From: Microbacterium mitrae
GTDB lineage: Bacteria > Actinomycetota > Actinomycetes > Actinomycetales > Microbacteriaceae
Assembly (NCBI RefSeq): GCF_008017445.1
Contig: NZ_VRSW01000001.1
Location: 1 to 64,000 of the forward strand
Reading direction: 5' to 3'
DNA: 64,000 nucleotides
Shown: in pieces, positions 55,084 through 63,963 of the stretch
How the letters are laid out: each line of letters opens with the position of its first letter
How positions within the stretch are numbered: the stretch's first letter is position 1
The notes under the pieces: generated by a model
Database searches by the model: none
Seen by the model: only the letters and a program-made list of their open reading frames with translations
Told to the model about the DNA's origin: nothing
Program-made: the position numbers and the translations under genes

Positions 55084-56073
55084 GTGACTGACTCATCGAA
55101 CGAGCCTCCGCGCCCCGGCGCGGAGCAACAGCAACCGAACATTCCACCGCGGCCGCCGCTGCCCGGCGAGCCTGGGCAGGGCCAACCGATGCCGGGCGGT
55201 CCAATGCAGGCTCCGCCAATGCCAGGGCCCGGCTATGCCGCGACTCCGCCGGGCCCGGGCGTTCCGCCACCGGGATACGAAGCGCCGAGCGGTTACGGTG
55301 CGCCAGCACCCAGTTTCGGTGCGCCGGCACCCAGCTTTGGCGGCGGCCAGGGCCTGCCACCGTTCCCACCCACCCCGCCGTCGGGCGGTGAGGGTTCCGC
55401 ATCGCCTGCAATGCCGCCCGCACGTAAAAAGTGGCTCGTGCCCGTGCTCGCGGTGGTTGCGGGTCTCGCGGTCGCCGGGGTTGCCGTCGCTGTAACCCTC
55501 ATGCTGACGACCGGCAACACGCCAACGGCGGGCGGGGCGACACCGACGACGCAGCCAACGACGTCGGCAACTCCGGCGCCGAAACCCAGTACGGCAAAGC
55601 CCAGTGCGACACCCACGGCCAAGCCGACCCCGCAGCCAACGATTACGACCAAGCCGTCGCCTGCGCCTTCCGCGGGCGTTCCGCCCCAGCCCGGCCCCGA
55701 TTCGGGCGTTCCGAGCATTCCAGACCGCTCTGGGGTGAGCATCTCGTCGTCGACCATCGCGGGCGCCGTCGATGGCGTACTCATCGAGTATGAGCAGCTG
55801 GATGCGAGCGGTCAACTGTGGCAGATGATTCCTGACAGCGAGGGCAACACCTACGCCTATCTGGCGTTTCGCTACCTGCTGATCGATATGAAGACCGCCG
55901 CGCTCTTTGGTGCGACCGACGATACGGCCCGCGAATACTGGAGCATGTTGCAGGACTACGAGAAGAAGCTGCTCACGCAGGAGCCGCTGGGAAAAGACGT
56001 CACGATTGACAGCAAGCAGTCGTACTTCCATTACGACGGAACCACCGGCGAGGGTGAGTACCGCAAGAAATAG
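55084..56073 (+). CDS. proline-rich single-pass membrane protein, unknown
   Basis: 329 residues from GTG 55084. Residues 1-115 are a cytoplasmic Pro/Gly/Ala-rich tract with short repeats (GYGAPAPSFGAPAPSFG). One helix follows (WLVPVLAVVAGLAVAGVAVA, about 117-140), then a Thr/Pro/Ala/Lys-rich linker, and an extracellular domain of about 100 residues from VSISSSTIAGAVDGVLIEYE to the C-terminus with no cysteines. I recognise no named family; the design suits a sensor or cell-wall-proximal anchor. It is followed by a strong bidirectional terminator. Confidence 0.75.
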   Translation: MTDSSNEPPRPGAEQQQPNIPPRPPLPGEPGQGQPMPGGPMQAPPMPGPGYAATPPGPGVPPPGYEAPSGYGAPAPSFGAPAPSFGGGQGLPPFPPTPPSGGEGSASPAMPPARKKWLVPVLAVVAGLAVAGVAVAVTLMLTTGNTPTAGGATPTTQPTTSATPAPKPSTAKPSATPTAKPTPQPTITTKPSPAPSAGVPPQPGPDSGVPSIPDRSGVSISSSTIAGAVDGVLIEYEQLDASGQLWQMIPDSEGNTYAYLAFRYLLIDMKTAALFGATDDTAREYWSMLQDYEKKLLTQEPLGKDVTIDSKQSYFHYDGTTGEGEYRKK

Positions 56074-56076
56074 CCT

Positions 56077-56122
56077 CAATGACGGATGGCCGCCTCTGAT
56101 CAGAGGCGGCCATCCGTCATTG
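56077..56122. terminator. 46-bp perfect palindrome, bidirectional terminator
   Basis: Symmetric around 56099/56100 with TGATCA at the centre and arms of 23 nt each; it separates convergent genes. Confidence 0.93.
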
Positions 56123-56127
56123 CGTGA

Positions 56128-58275
56128 CTAGCGGTGTGCGATGCCGCGAATCATGGGGTCGTGGAACGAGCCGCCGAAAACGCGCTGTGAGGCACCCTCA
56201 CGGTCAAGGTAGGGGCTCGCGCCGCCGTCAATGAACGGCCAGCCAGCACCAAGAATCAGGCACAGGTCGATGTCTTCAACCTCGGGCACAACACCCTCGT
56301 CGAGCATCAGCTTGATCTCGAGCGTGAGGCCATCCTGCACCCGCTGCAAAATCGTGGCTTCGTCTGCTGGCGTGTTGCCAACGGCACTCTTCACGATCTT
56401 TTCTGCCGCCTTGGTGAAGCCGACAACTCGGCCGCCCTTGTCCTTCTCCACAACCGTGTCAAGCTCGGCGAGCTTGTGGAAGTTGTCGTTGGCGTAGAAG
56501 CGGTCCGGGAAGGCGCGCACCATGGTGTCTTGCACGTGCGCGGCAACCTTCCAGCCGACCAGATCGATCAGTTGGAACGGACCCATCGGCAGACCGAGCG
56601 GCGCAAACGCCTTCTCGACCTTGTCGATCGGGGTGCCCTCGTAAACGGCGCGAGCCGCTTCGCCCATGACCTTGGCCAGCAGACGGTTGACCACGAAGCC
56701 CGGAGCATCAGCGGTGAGGACACCGTTCTTGCCGAGGTTCTTGGCAACGACGAAGGCCGTCGACAGCGCAGCATCGTTGGTCTGCGGCGTCTTCACGATC
56801 TCGATGAGCGGCATCACGGCGACCGGGTTGAAGAAGTGGAAGCCAACGAGACGCTCGGGGTGAGCGAGCTTGGAACCAATTTCTTCTACCGAAAGCGAAG
56901 AGGTGTTCGTCGCGAGGATCGCGTCTTCTGCGATCACCTTTTCGATATCGCCGAAGACCTGCTGCTTGACGCCGACCTCTTCGAAAACAGCCTCAATCAC
57001 AAAGTCGCAGTCAGCGAATTCGCTCTTGTCAGTGGTTCCGTGAACCAGCGCGCGCAACTTGTTGGCGGTGTCGCCGTCGAGGCGCCCCTTCTCCTGCAAC
57101 TTGCCAATTTCGGAGTGAATGTAGGCGACGCCCTTGTCAACGCGAGCCTGGTCGAGGTCGGTGATGATCACCGGAACCTGCAACTTGCGCACGAAAAGCA
57201 GCGCGAACTGGCTGGCCATCAGGCCAGCACCGATGATGCCCACCTTGGTGACCTTCTTGGCAAGTGCCTTGTCGGGGGCTCCGACGGGGCGCTTGGCGCG
57301 CTTCTGCACCAGATCGAAGGCGTACATGGACGCCGCGAACTGGTCTCCCGTGATGAGCTCGGTGAGCGCCACGTCTTCACGCTCGAAGCCCTCAGCCTTG
57401 GTTCCGGACTTTGCGTCCGACAGCAGCTCCAGCGCCATGTACGGCGACTTCGGTACCGTGCCGAGCTTCGATTCGAGCATGCCGCGGGCCATCTTGATCG
57501 CGATGGGCCACTTAGTGAGGCGCTCAATCTTGCCAGGCTCGTTCTTGCGAACCACCTTGGTCTTGCCCGAAAGCACGCTGTCGGCCCAAGAGAGCGAGCT
57601 CTCCAGGTACGTCGCGGCGGGGAAGATTGCGTCCATAATGCCGAGGTCGAAGGCCTGCTGCGGCTTGAGCATACGGTTTTGCTTCAGCGGGTTCGAAACC
57701 ACGACCTCGAGAGCGTTCTCAATGCCGATCAGGTTCGGCAGCAGGTAGGCGCCGCCCCAGCCGGGGATGAGACCGAGGAAGACCTCGGGCAGCGCGATCG
57801 CGGCGGCCGACGCATCGACCGTGCGGTACGTCGAGTTGAGGGCAATTTCGAGGCCGCCACCCAGTGCGAGGCCGTTCACAAAGGCGAACGACGGCACGCC
57901 CAGATCGCTGAGCGAGCCGAGCACCTTGTGGCCGAGCTGCCCAATCAGCAGCGCGACTTCGGCGTTCGGAACCCGAGCCACGTCTGAGAGGTCAGCGCCG
58001 GCAGCCAGGATGTACTGCTTACCGGTGATGCCAACCGCCTGGATTTCGCCGGCGGCAGCACGAGCCTTGAGCGCGTCAAGCGTCTCGCCCAGCTCCTTCA
58101 GCGTTGCCGGTCCGAGCGTGTTGGGGCGGGTGTGGTCGCGGCCGTTGTCGAGCGTGACGAGGGCGAGAACCTTGCCGCTGGCGAGGCGAATGTCGCGCAC
58201 CAGCGAGTGCGTGATGACCTCATCGTCGGCGAAAGCGTCGAGCGAGGAGAAATCGATGGCGTCGTAGTTCGTCAT
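56128..58275 (-). CDS. fadB: multifunctional enoyl-CoA hydratase / 3-hydroxyacyl-CoA dehydrogenase
   Basis: 715 residues. The N-terminal crotonase domain has FAFVNGLALGGGLEIALNST and LPEVFLGLIPGWGG. From about residue 340 comes the NAD-binding domain (KVGIIGAGLMASQFALLFVR) and the 3-hydroxyacyl-CoA dehydrogenase signature HFFNPVAVMPLIEIV with ADAPGFVVNRLL. It carries out the hydration and NAD-dependent oxidation steps of fatty-acid beta-oxidation. The thiolase gene ends 3 nt upstream, so the two form a fadAB operon in which the thiolase comes first. Confidence 0.95.
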   Translation of the reverse strand: MTNYDAIDFSSLDAFADDEVITHSLVRDIRLASGKVLALVTLDNGRDHTRPNTLGPATLKELGETLDALKARAAAGEIQAVGITGKQYILAAGADLSDVARVPNAEVALLIGQLGHKVLGSLSDLGVPSFAFVNGLALGGGLEIALNSTYRTVDASAAAIALPEVFLGLIPGWGGAYLLPNLIGIENALEVVVSNPLKQNRMLKPQQAFDLGIMDAIFPAATYLESSLSWADSVLSGKTKVVRKNEPGKIERLTKWPIAIKMARGMLESKLGTVPKSPYMALELLSDAKSGTKAEGFEREDVALTELITGDQFAASMYAFDLVQKRAKRPVGAPDKALAKKVTKVGIIGAGLMASQFALLFVRKLQVPVIITDLDQARVDKGVAYIHSEIGKLQEKGRLDGDTANKLRALVHGTTDKSEFADCDFVIEAVFEEVGVKQQVFGDIEKVIAEDAILATNTSSLSVEEIGSKLAHPERLVGFHFFNPVAVMPLIEIVKTPQTNDAALSTAFVVAKNLGKNGVLTADAPGFVVNRLLAKVMGEAARAVYEGTPIDKVEKAFAPLGLPMGPFQLIDLVGWKVAAHVQDTMVRAFPDRFYANDNFHKLAELDTVVEKDKGGRVVGFTKAAEKIVKSAVGNTPADEATILQRVQDGLTLEIKLMLDEGVVPEVEDIDLCLILGAGWPFIDGGASPYLDREGASQRVFGGSFHDPMIRGIAHR

Positions 58276-58278
58276 GGA

Positions 58279-59481
58279 TTACTTCTTCTTTCCGGTGTAG
58301 AACGGGTTCTCCCAGATGACCGAGCCACCCTGACCAAGACCAACGCACATCGCGGTGAGGCCATAACGCACGTCGGGGCGCTCCTCAAACTGCGCGGCAA
58401 GCTGAATCATGAGGCGCACGCCAGAAGCAGCCAGCGGGTGACCGAGCGCGATCGCGCCGCCCCATTGGTTAACGCGGGGGTCATCGTCTGCGATACCGAA
58501 GTGGTCAAGCAACGAGATCACCTGAATGGCGAAGGCTTCGTTGAGCTCAAACAGGCCGATGTCGTTGATCGTGAGACCGGCCTTCTTCAGCGCCTTCTCC
58601 GTCGACGGGATCGGACCGATGCCCATGATCTCCGGCTCGACGCCCGCGAATGCGAACGAAACCATCTTCATCTTCGGACGAAGACCCAGCTCGGTCACCG
58701 CGGTTCCGCTCGCCAGCAGCGACATCGTCGCGCCATCGGTGAGGGGAGAGGCGGTGCCTGCGGTCACGCGACCGTGCGGGCGGAACGGTGTCTTGAGGGT
58801 TGCGAGGCCCTCCATCGTCGTCTCGGGGCGGCGGCCCTCATCTTCCGTTGCCAGACCCCACGCGCCGGTGGCGTCCTTGACGGCGACCGGAACCAGGTCG
58901 GGCTGGATCTTGCCAGCGTCGTACGCGGCCTGCGCCTTGTGCTGGCTCAGCATGCCGAAGCGGTCTGCGCGCTCCCTGGTGAGGTGCGGGAAGCGGTCGT
59001 GAATGCGCTCGGCCGTGATGCCCATGTTGAGGGCGTCAGCCGAGACCAGCTTCTCGGTAAGAAAGCGGGGGTTCGGGTCGGCGTTGCCACCGAGGGGGTG
59101 ACGGCCCATGTGCTCGACGCCACCGGCGAGGGCGATGTCGTACATTCCGAAGCCGATGGAGCCGGCCATCGTGGTGACGCTCGTCATGGCGCCGGCGCAC
59201 ATGCGGTCAATCGCAAAGCCCGGAACCGTCTGCGGGAGTCCGGCGAGGATCGCGCCGGTACGGCCAAGCGTCAAACCCTGGTCGCCCTGCTGCGTCGTCG
59301 CGGCGATGGCAACGTCGTCGACGCGGTCCTTCGGCACATCGGGGTTGCGGTCCATAAGACCGATCATCGCCTTCACGACGAGGTCGTCCGCGCGGGTGTT
59401 CCAGTACATGCCCTTTTCGCCGGCACGCCCGAAGGGGGTACGCATGCCATCGACGAAGTAGACGTCCGAAATCTCGGCCAC
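58279..59481 (-). CDS. fadA: acetyl-CoA acyltransferase (thiolase)
   Basis: 400 residues. The nucleophile Cys95 is in DRMCAGAMTSVTTMAGSI. The C-terminal motifs are LNEAFAIQ, NQWGGAIALGHPLAASGVRL with the catalytic histidine, and TAMCVGLGQGGSVIWE with the second cysteine. It cleaves 3-ketoacyl-CoA with CoA in the last step of beta-oxidation. GGAGG lies 8 nt before the start. TAGGCT about 30 nt upstream on the minus strand is a likely -10, so this gene does have a leader. Confidence 0.96.
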   Translation of the reverse strand: MAEISDVYFVDGMRTPFGRAGEKGMYWNTRADDLVVKAMIGLMDRNPDVPKDRVDDVAIAATTQQGDQGLTLGRTGAILAGLPQTVPGFAIDRMCAGAMTSVTTMAGSIGFGMYDIALAGGVEHMGRHPLGGNADPNPRFLTEKLVSADALNMGITAERIHDRFPHLTRERADRFGMLSQHKAQAAYDAGKIQPDLVPVAVKDATGAWGLATEDEGRRPETTMEGLATLKTPFRPHGRVTAGTASPLTDGATMSLLASGTAVTELGLRPKMKMVSFAFAGVEPEIMGIGPIPSTEKALKKAGLTINDIGLFELNEAFAIQVISLLDHFGIADDDPRVNQWGGAIALGHPLAASGVRLMIQLAAQFEERPDVRYGLTAMCVGLGQGGSVIWENPFYTGKKK

Positions 59482-59555
59482 TCTGCCTCCAAGTTTGTGG
59501 GATTTAGTCCAGCCTATGCAGGCGCTTGGGGGGAGTGGAATTGGTTGGGCTGAAT

Positions 59556-60749
59556 CTACGAAGCGGTTTCCGGCGTCTCGACGGGCGTTTGAAGGCTTTC
59601 TACAAAGGCGTCGGCGATAATCTGTGAGGTTTCCTCAATCTGCCACTCGCGTGCACCGAGGGCGCGGAGTGCATTGCCTACCGATTCGGCGTCATCGCCC
59701 GGGTGATCCCACGAAACCCGACGCAGAAACTCGGGGGTGAGCAGGTTTTCGGTTGGCATGTGAAGCGCCTCGGCCGCAGCCTCAATAGCCGGGCGTGCCG
59801 TCTTGTAGCGAAGATCGGCTGCCGGGTTGCGGTCCGCCCACGCGCGGGGCGGTGGCAGGGCGTCACTCGGTACGCGATCCATCGGGAGATCTTCAGCTGC
59901 GCGACCGGCCTCGATCGCCGCCCACCACCGATCGAGCTGGCTGCGACTTGCGCGGCCGTTGAAAGACTTGAGTGCGCTGAGCTCCTGCTTTGATGACGGG
60001 TCAGCCATGATTGCGGCAACCAGTGAGCGGTCCGGAACCAAGCGACCAGGGGCAACGTCTTGTGCGCGTGCAAAATCTTCACGTGCCTGCCACAGTGAGC
60101 GGGCGACCGCGAGGTTGCGTCGACCACGAACGCTGTGCAGCCCGCTGAGGCGCCGCCATGGATCTTCCCGCGGTGGCTTTGGCTCTTTCAGTCGCACGGC
60201 TTCGAACTCTTGACGCGCGATCTCGGTCTTGCCCTGTTCTTCCAGCTCGGCGTTCACGATCTCGTAGGCGTCGACCAGATGCAATACGTCAAGCGCCGCG
60301 TACTCCAGCCAAGACTGCGGCAGGGGCCTTGTCGACCAGTCGTCTGCGGAGTGCGCCTTGGCCAGGGTGATGCCCAGCGTGCGTTCAATCACGGCGCCGA
60401 GGCCGACGCGGTCGTACCCCAACAGACGCGACGCCAGTTCGGTGTCGAAGATGGCGCTGGGGTACAGACCCTCTTCGTGCAGAGAGGGGAGGTCTTGGCT
60501 CGCAGCATGCAACAGCCACGGAACGTCGCCAATCGTCTCTTGCAGCCCGGAGAAGTCCCCAATGGCAGGCGGATCAAACAGAAAGACCCCCGCGCCGCGG
60601 CGATACACCTGAATCAGGTACGCACGCTGCGAGTAGCGAAATCCGGAGGCCCGCTCAACGTCGACGGCGACGGGCCCGGTTCCGCTCTTTAACAGCTCCA
60701 GCGCCTCGGCAAACTCGGAAGCCTCATCGATGACGTGATATTCAGTCAC
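59556..60749 (-). CDS. RNase D-like 3'-5' exonuclease with HRDC domain
   Basis: 397 residues from GTG 60749. The DnaQ-type exonuclease domain shows VAVDVERASGFRYSQRAYLI (D-x-E), LLHAASQDLPSLHEEG, FDTELASRLLGYDRVG and SWLEYAALDVLHLVDAYE. Then follows an HRDC domain (LVAAIMADPSSKQELSALKS region) and a helical C-terminus. E. coli RNase D trims tRNA 3' ends; this protein is the actinobacterial relative. The start overlaps the DUF3000 stop by 8 nt, so they are co-translated. Confidence 0.92.
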   Translation of the reverse strand: MTEYHVIDEASEFAEALELLKSGTGPVAVDVERASGFRYSQRAYLIQVYRRGAGVFLFDPPAIGDFSGLQETIGDVPWLLHAASQDLPSLHEEGLYPSAIFDTELASRLLGYDRVGLGAVIERTLGITLAKAHSADDWSTRPLPQSWLEYAALDVLHLVDAYEIVNAELEEQGKTEIARQEFEAVRLKEPKPPREDPWRRLSGLHSVRGRRNLAVARSLWQAREDFARAQDVAPGRLVPDRSLVAAIMADPSSKQELSALKSFNGRASRSQLDRWWAAIEAGRAAEDLPMDRVPSDALPPPRAWADRNPAADLRYKTARPAIEAAAEALHMPTENLLTPEFLRRVSWDHPGDDAESVGNALRALGAREWQIEETSQIIADAFVESLQTPVETPETAS

Positions 60750-61323
60750 GCTCGGCCTTTCTCGCACCAAGTACGGCGATGCGCTCTGACCCTGGCGGCA
60801 GCCCGGCGAGCATGCAAACCAGCTCGGCCCAGGCGGCCACGTGGCCCGCAATGTTGTCTGTCGGTGACCATGATGCGCGCAACTCGATCTGCGCCCCATC
60901 GCCCTCGTCGGCGAGCGTTCCAAAACCCCGTGACAGGGTTTTGGTTGCCGTGCCAGAGGCCGCGCGGTAGGGAGCGTTGTGTGAAGCGAGCGCGTCAGTC
61001 AGCCAAGACCAGGCTACCTCCGCGAGCAGCGGGTCGATGCCGATCTCGGTTTCTAGCGGTGCTTGGGCAAAGCACACGATGCGCCACGGGCTTTCCCAGC
61101 CATCCGGAATCTCCGGATCATGCAGCAACACGAGCCGTCCGGTTCCGTACAACGACTCGCCATCTTCGCCGGGGCGTACGTCTCCCGCGAGGGCGAGAGA
61201 TTCGGGCGCAAGGCCCGTCGGTGCCGGAATCTCGCGCACCGCCAAGTCATCCCGCAGCGCCAGCGCCATCACGAGTTCGCGGGCATGGCTGAACTCTGCG
61301 CTCAGTCCCGAATCTTCCGTCAC
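60742..61323 (-). CDS. DUF3000 family protein
   Basis: 193 residues from GTG 61323. Soluble, with family segments SHARELVMALALRDDLAVRE, GDGAQIELRASW-type strand and AELVCMLAGLPPGSERIAVL. It is found immediately upstream of the RNase D-like gene in actinobacteria, as here (8-nt overlap). No function is established. TAGTCT ends 6 nt before its start and overlaps the -10 of the divergent hydrolase gene. Confidence 0.92.
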   Translation of the reverse strand: MTEDSGLSAEFSHARELVMALALRDDLAVREIPAPTGLAPESLALAGDVRPGEDGESLYGTGRLVLLHDPEIPDGWESPWRIVCFAQAPLETEIGIDPLLAEVAWSWLTDALASHNAPYRAASGTATKTLSRGFGTLADEGDGAQIELRASWSPTDNIAGHVAAWAELVCMLAGLPPGSERIAVLGARKAERD

Positions 61324-61329
61324 GGCGCC

Positions 61330-61335
61330 AGACTA
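61330..61335 (-). promoter_or_regulatory. -10 hexamer of the DUF3000-RNase D operon
   Basis: TAGTCT on the minus strand, 6 nt before GTG 61323. It shares two bases with the plus-strand hexamer at 61334-61339. Confidence 0.5.
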
Positions 61336-61339
61336 GAAT
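61334..61339 (+). promoter_or_regulatory. -10 hexamer of the hydrolase gene
   Basis: TAGAAT, 9 nt before ATG 61349, overlapping the divergent -10. Confidence 0.5.
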
Positions 61340-61348
61340 GAGACCTGC

Positions 61349-62599
61349 ATGAAGACTTCCAGGCGCGCCGTTTCGTTGCCCTTCGTCACGGCTATTCGCG
61401 TCACTATGGGCATTGTTGGTGGTGCCACGCTCCTTGCGGCAAGCGCAATCGGTGCGGCGTCGCTGCTGATGGCGAAGCGCGTGGTAACGCCGAGTAAACG
61501 TGAGCCAGACACGCGAATTGATGCGCTCGATCTGCGCGCTCAAACCATCACACTTTCGCGCACGCCAGATACCGAGCTCCCCGGCCGCTACGGCCTGCAC
61601 GTGTCGGGCACACAGGACTACCTGAAGTTGGGTGCCGTACTCTCCACGACCGACGATACGGTAACGCGCAAGCTCCTGACCCAGGTCGATGCGACCTCGC
61701 GCCTTGACCGCGAGGCGATTTTCTCGGGTTGGTACTACGACAGCCCCGACGACCTGCGGCTGGACTACACGCCAGAACTGATCGGCACCGCAGTCGGCCC
61801 AAGCCCCGCATGGTTGTTCCCTGGCGGTGATACCTGGGCCATCGTGGTGCACGGACGCGGAACCACGCGAGCAGAAACCCTGCGGGCGGCACCCGTCTTT
61901 GATGCACTTGGGTACACCACGCTTATCGTCTCGTACCGCAACGACGGTGATGCCCCGCGCAGTGCCTCCGGAACCTACGGGCTCGGCTCAACGGAGTGGC
62001 GCGATGTTGACGCCGCAATGGCGTATGCGCGCCGCAACGGCGCCAAGCGCATCGTGCTCATGGGATGGTCGATGGGTGGAGCCATCGTGATGCAGGCCAT
62101 GTTGCAGTCTCCGCACGCGGCGCTCATCGCCGGTGTCATTCTCGACTCACCGGTCGTCAACTGGCGTGATGTGCTGGCGTATCAGGCCGAGCTCAACCGG
62201 GTGCCTGCGGCGATCGGAACACTCGCGGTCGCGGCACTGGAGACCCCGCTGGGCGCGAAGGTCGCCGGAGCGGAGGGAAAGATTCCGTTCAACGACATGA
62301 ACATGCTGCAGCGTGCCGATGCGCTGCGGCTTCCGATGCTGATCTTGCACTCGGACGACGATGGTTTCGTGCCGTCTGACGCCTCACGCGCGTTGGCTGC
62401 GGCGCGGCCTGATCTCGTCACGCTGGAGAGCTTCACCGTCGCGCGCCACACCAAACTGTGGAACTACGACGAGACGCGGTGGACCAACGCGATCACCGCC
62501 TGGGCGCTGGCCCTGCAAAACGCGAGCCCCATGGTTCCGCTCGACGTCGTTGCCCGCGATGACGAAGAAGACCGCGTCACCGCCGAAGAATCAGACTGA
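61349..62599 (+). CDS. membrane-anchored alpha/beta hydrolase
   Basis: 416 residues. An N-terminal helix (about 17-42, IVGGATLLAASAIGAASLLM) anchors or exports the protein. The hydrolase fold has the oxyanion strand AIVVHGRGTTRAE, nucleophile Ser241 in GWSMGG, an acid in LHSDDDGFVP, and the catalytic histidine in VARHTKLWNYDE. Between helix and fold lies an extra ~110-residue region with alternating strands. The substrate is unknown; lipids or esters are usual for the family. Its last 9 nt overlap the convergent sufE. Confidence 0.88.
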   Translation: MKTSRRAVSLPFVTAIRVTMGIVGGATLLAASAIGAASLLMAKRVVTPSKREPDTRIDALDLRAQTITLSRTPDTELPGRYGLHVSGTQDYLKLGAVLSTTDDTVTRKLLTQVDATSRLDREAIFSGWYYDSPDDLRLDYTPELIGTAVGPSPAWLFPGGDTWAIVVHGRGTTRAETLRAAPVFDALGYTTLIVSYRNDGDAPRSASGTYGLGSTEWRDVDAAMAYARRNGAKRIVLMGWSMGGAIVMQAMLQSPHAALIAGVILDSPVVNWRDVLAYQAELNRVPAAIGTLAVAALETPLGAKVAGAEGKIPFNDMNMLQRADALRLPMLILHSDDDGFVPSDASRALAAARPDLVTLESFTVARHTKLWNYDETRWTNAITAWALALQNASPMVPLDVVARDDEEDRVTAEESD

Positions 62600-63034
62600 C
62601 GACTTCTTCTCGCGCACCTGACGCTTGGCGCGCATGAGCATGCCGGTCATGCCGCCGATGCGAAGCGCGGAGACCGCCTTCGTGAGGCCAATCGACTGCG
62701 GGTAGTCATCGGGAATGGCGAGTACCTCATCGGCACTGAGACCGGTGAGCCCCTGTGCGAGGATGCTGGCGAAGCCGCGCGTGGTTGGCGCTTCTTTCGG
62801 CGCCGTCGCGTGCATCGATACCACGTCGTTCTCATCGACATCAACGACGATGTACACCGGCGACTGGCATTCGATGACCCGTTCTTGAAGCTCCGGGTGC
62901 CCCTCATACTTGGCCGGAATAGCCGGCAATTCGTTCGCAAACTCAAGAAGGAGCAGCAGGCGATCCTGCTGCTCCAACTCGAGGAAGTCTTCGCGGATGT
63001 CCGCGAGGGTCTGGGGGAGAGGTGAAGTGCTCAT
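62591..63034 (-). CDS. sufE: SufE family cysteine desulfuration protein
   Basis: 147 residues from ATG 63034, with GGGAGA 9 nt upstream; ATG 63043 is an alternative. The sulfur-accepting Cys56 is in ERVIECQSPVYIVV, preceded by LPQTLADIREDFLELEQQDR and followed by the family strand GFASILAQGLTGLSADEVLA. SufE takes sulfur from a cysteine desulfurase for Fe-S cluster building. A rhodanese gene lies 24 bp upstream, a pairing common in actinobacteria, so it may instead receive sulfur in that route. Confidence 0.93.
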   Translation of the reverse strand: MSTSPLPQTLADIREDFLELEQQDRLLLLLEFANELPAIPAKYEGHPELQERVIECQSPVYIVVDVDENDVVSMHATAPKEAPTTRGFASILAQGLTGLSADEVLAIPDDYPQSIGLTKAVSALRIGGMTGMLMRAKRQVREKKSSV

Positions 63035-63057
63035 CCTCTCCATTCTCCCACGGCGCT

Positions 63058-63963
63058 TTAGCGGCGGACGGGAACCTCGCCGGGCTCCGTGCCGTCAACG
63101 ATCGGCACGCGCACGCTGCTGCCCCACTCGGTCCACGAGCCGTCGTAGTTACGAACGTCGTCGAATCCGAGCAGGTACTTGAGCGCGAACCAGGTGTGCG
63201 AGGAGCGCTCGCCGATGCGGCAGTACGCAACAATGCTGTCGCCGTCGTTCAGGCCAGCGCCGTCGCGGTACAGGGCGTCAAGCTCGACGCGTGACTTGAA
63301 GCCACCGTCCTCGTCAACGGCCTTCGACCACGGAACCGACTGTGCCGACGGAATGTGGCCCGCGCGCAGGGCGCCCTCTTCGGGGTAGGCAGGTGCCGTG
63401 GTGCGTTCGCCGGAGTATTCCTCGGGCGAACGCACATCGATGAGCGGGTTGCCGAGGTGAGCCAGAACGTCATCCTTGTAGGCGCGGATCACGCTGTCGT
63501 CGCGCTCGATAACCGGGTACTCGGTCGCCGCGCGCTCGGTGCGCTCGGTCGTGAGCGGGCGGCCCTCGGCGATCCACTTGTCGCGGCCGCCATCGAGCAG
63601 ACGCACATCTGCGTGGCCGAACAGCTCAAATACCCAGAGCGCGTACGCTGCCCACCAGTTGGTCTTGTCGCCGTAAATGACGACGGTGTCGTCGCGAGAG
63701 ATGCCCTTGCGGCTCAGCAGCTCGGCAAAGCCTTCACCGTCGACGTAGTCGCGGACGACGGGCTGGTTGAGCTCGGTGTGCCAGTCAACCTTCACGGCAC
63801 CGGGAATGTGCCCGACTTCGTACAGCAAGACGTCTTCATCGGATTCAACGACGACGAGGCCGGGCTGGCCGAGGCGCTCTTGAAGCCACTCGCCGGTCAC
63901 CAACTTCTCTGGGTGCGCGTACGCGGCGAACTTCTCGGAAGTTGTGTCGAACTCGATAGGCAC
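63058..63963 (-). CDS. sseA: thiosulfate/3-mercaptopyruvate sulfurtransferase (two rhodanese domains)
   Basis: 301 residues from GTG 63963, after GAGGAG. Two rhodanese domains are present: the N-terminal one ([20 protein letters not shown]) lacks the cysteine, and the C-terminal one has Cys248 in [15 protein letters not shown]. The CRIGERS loop follows the thiosulfate:cyanide sulfurtransferase CxxGxRS form rather than the CGSGVTA loop of mercaptopyruvate enzymes. It is encoded just before sufE and probably supplies or accepts persulfide sulfur in the same pathway. Confidence 0.95.
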   Translation of the reverse strand: MPIEFDTTSEKFAAYAHPEKLVTGEWLQERLGQPGLVVVESDEDVLLYEVGHIPGAVKVDWHTELNQPVVRDYVDGEGFAELLSRKGISRDDTVVIYGDKTNWWAAYALWVFELFGHADVRLLDGGRDKWIAEGRPLTTERTERAATEYPVIERDDSVIRAYKDDVLAHLGNPLIDVRSPEEYSGERTTAPAYPEEGALRAGHIPSAQSVPWSKAVDEDGGFKSRVELDALYRDGAGLNDGDSIVAYCRIGERSSHTWFALKYLLGFDDVRNYDGSWTEWGSSVRVPIVDGTEPGEVPVRR

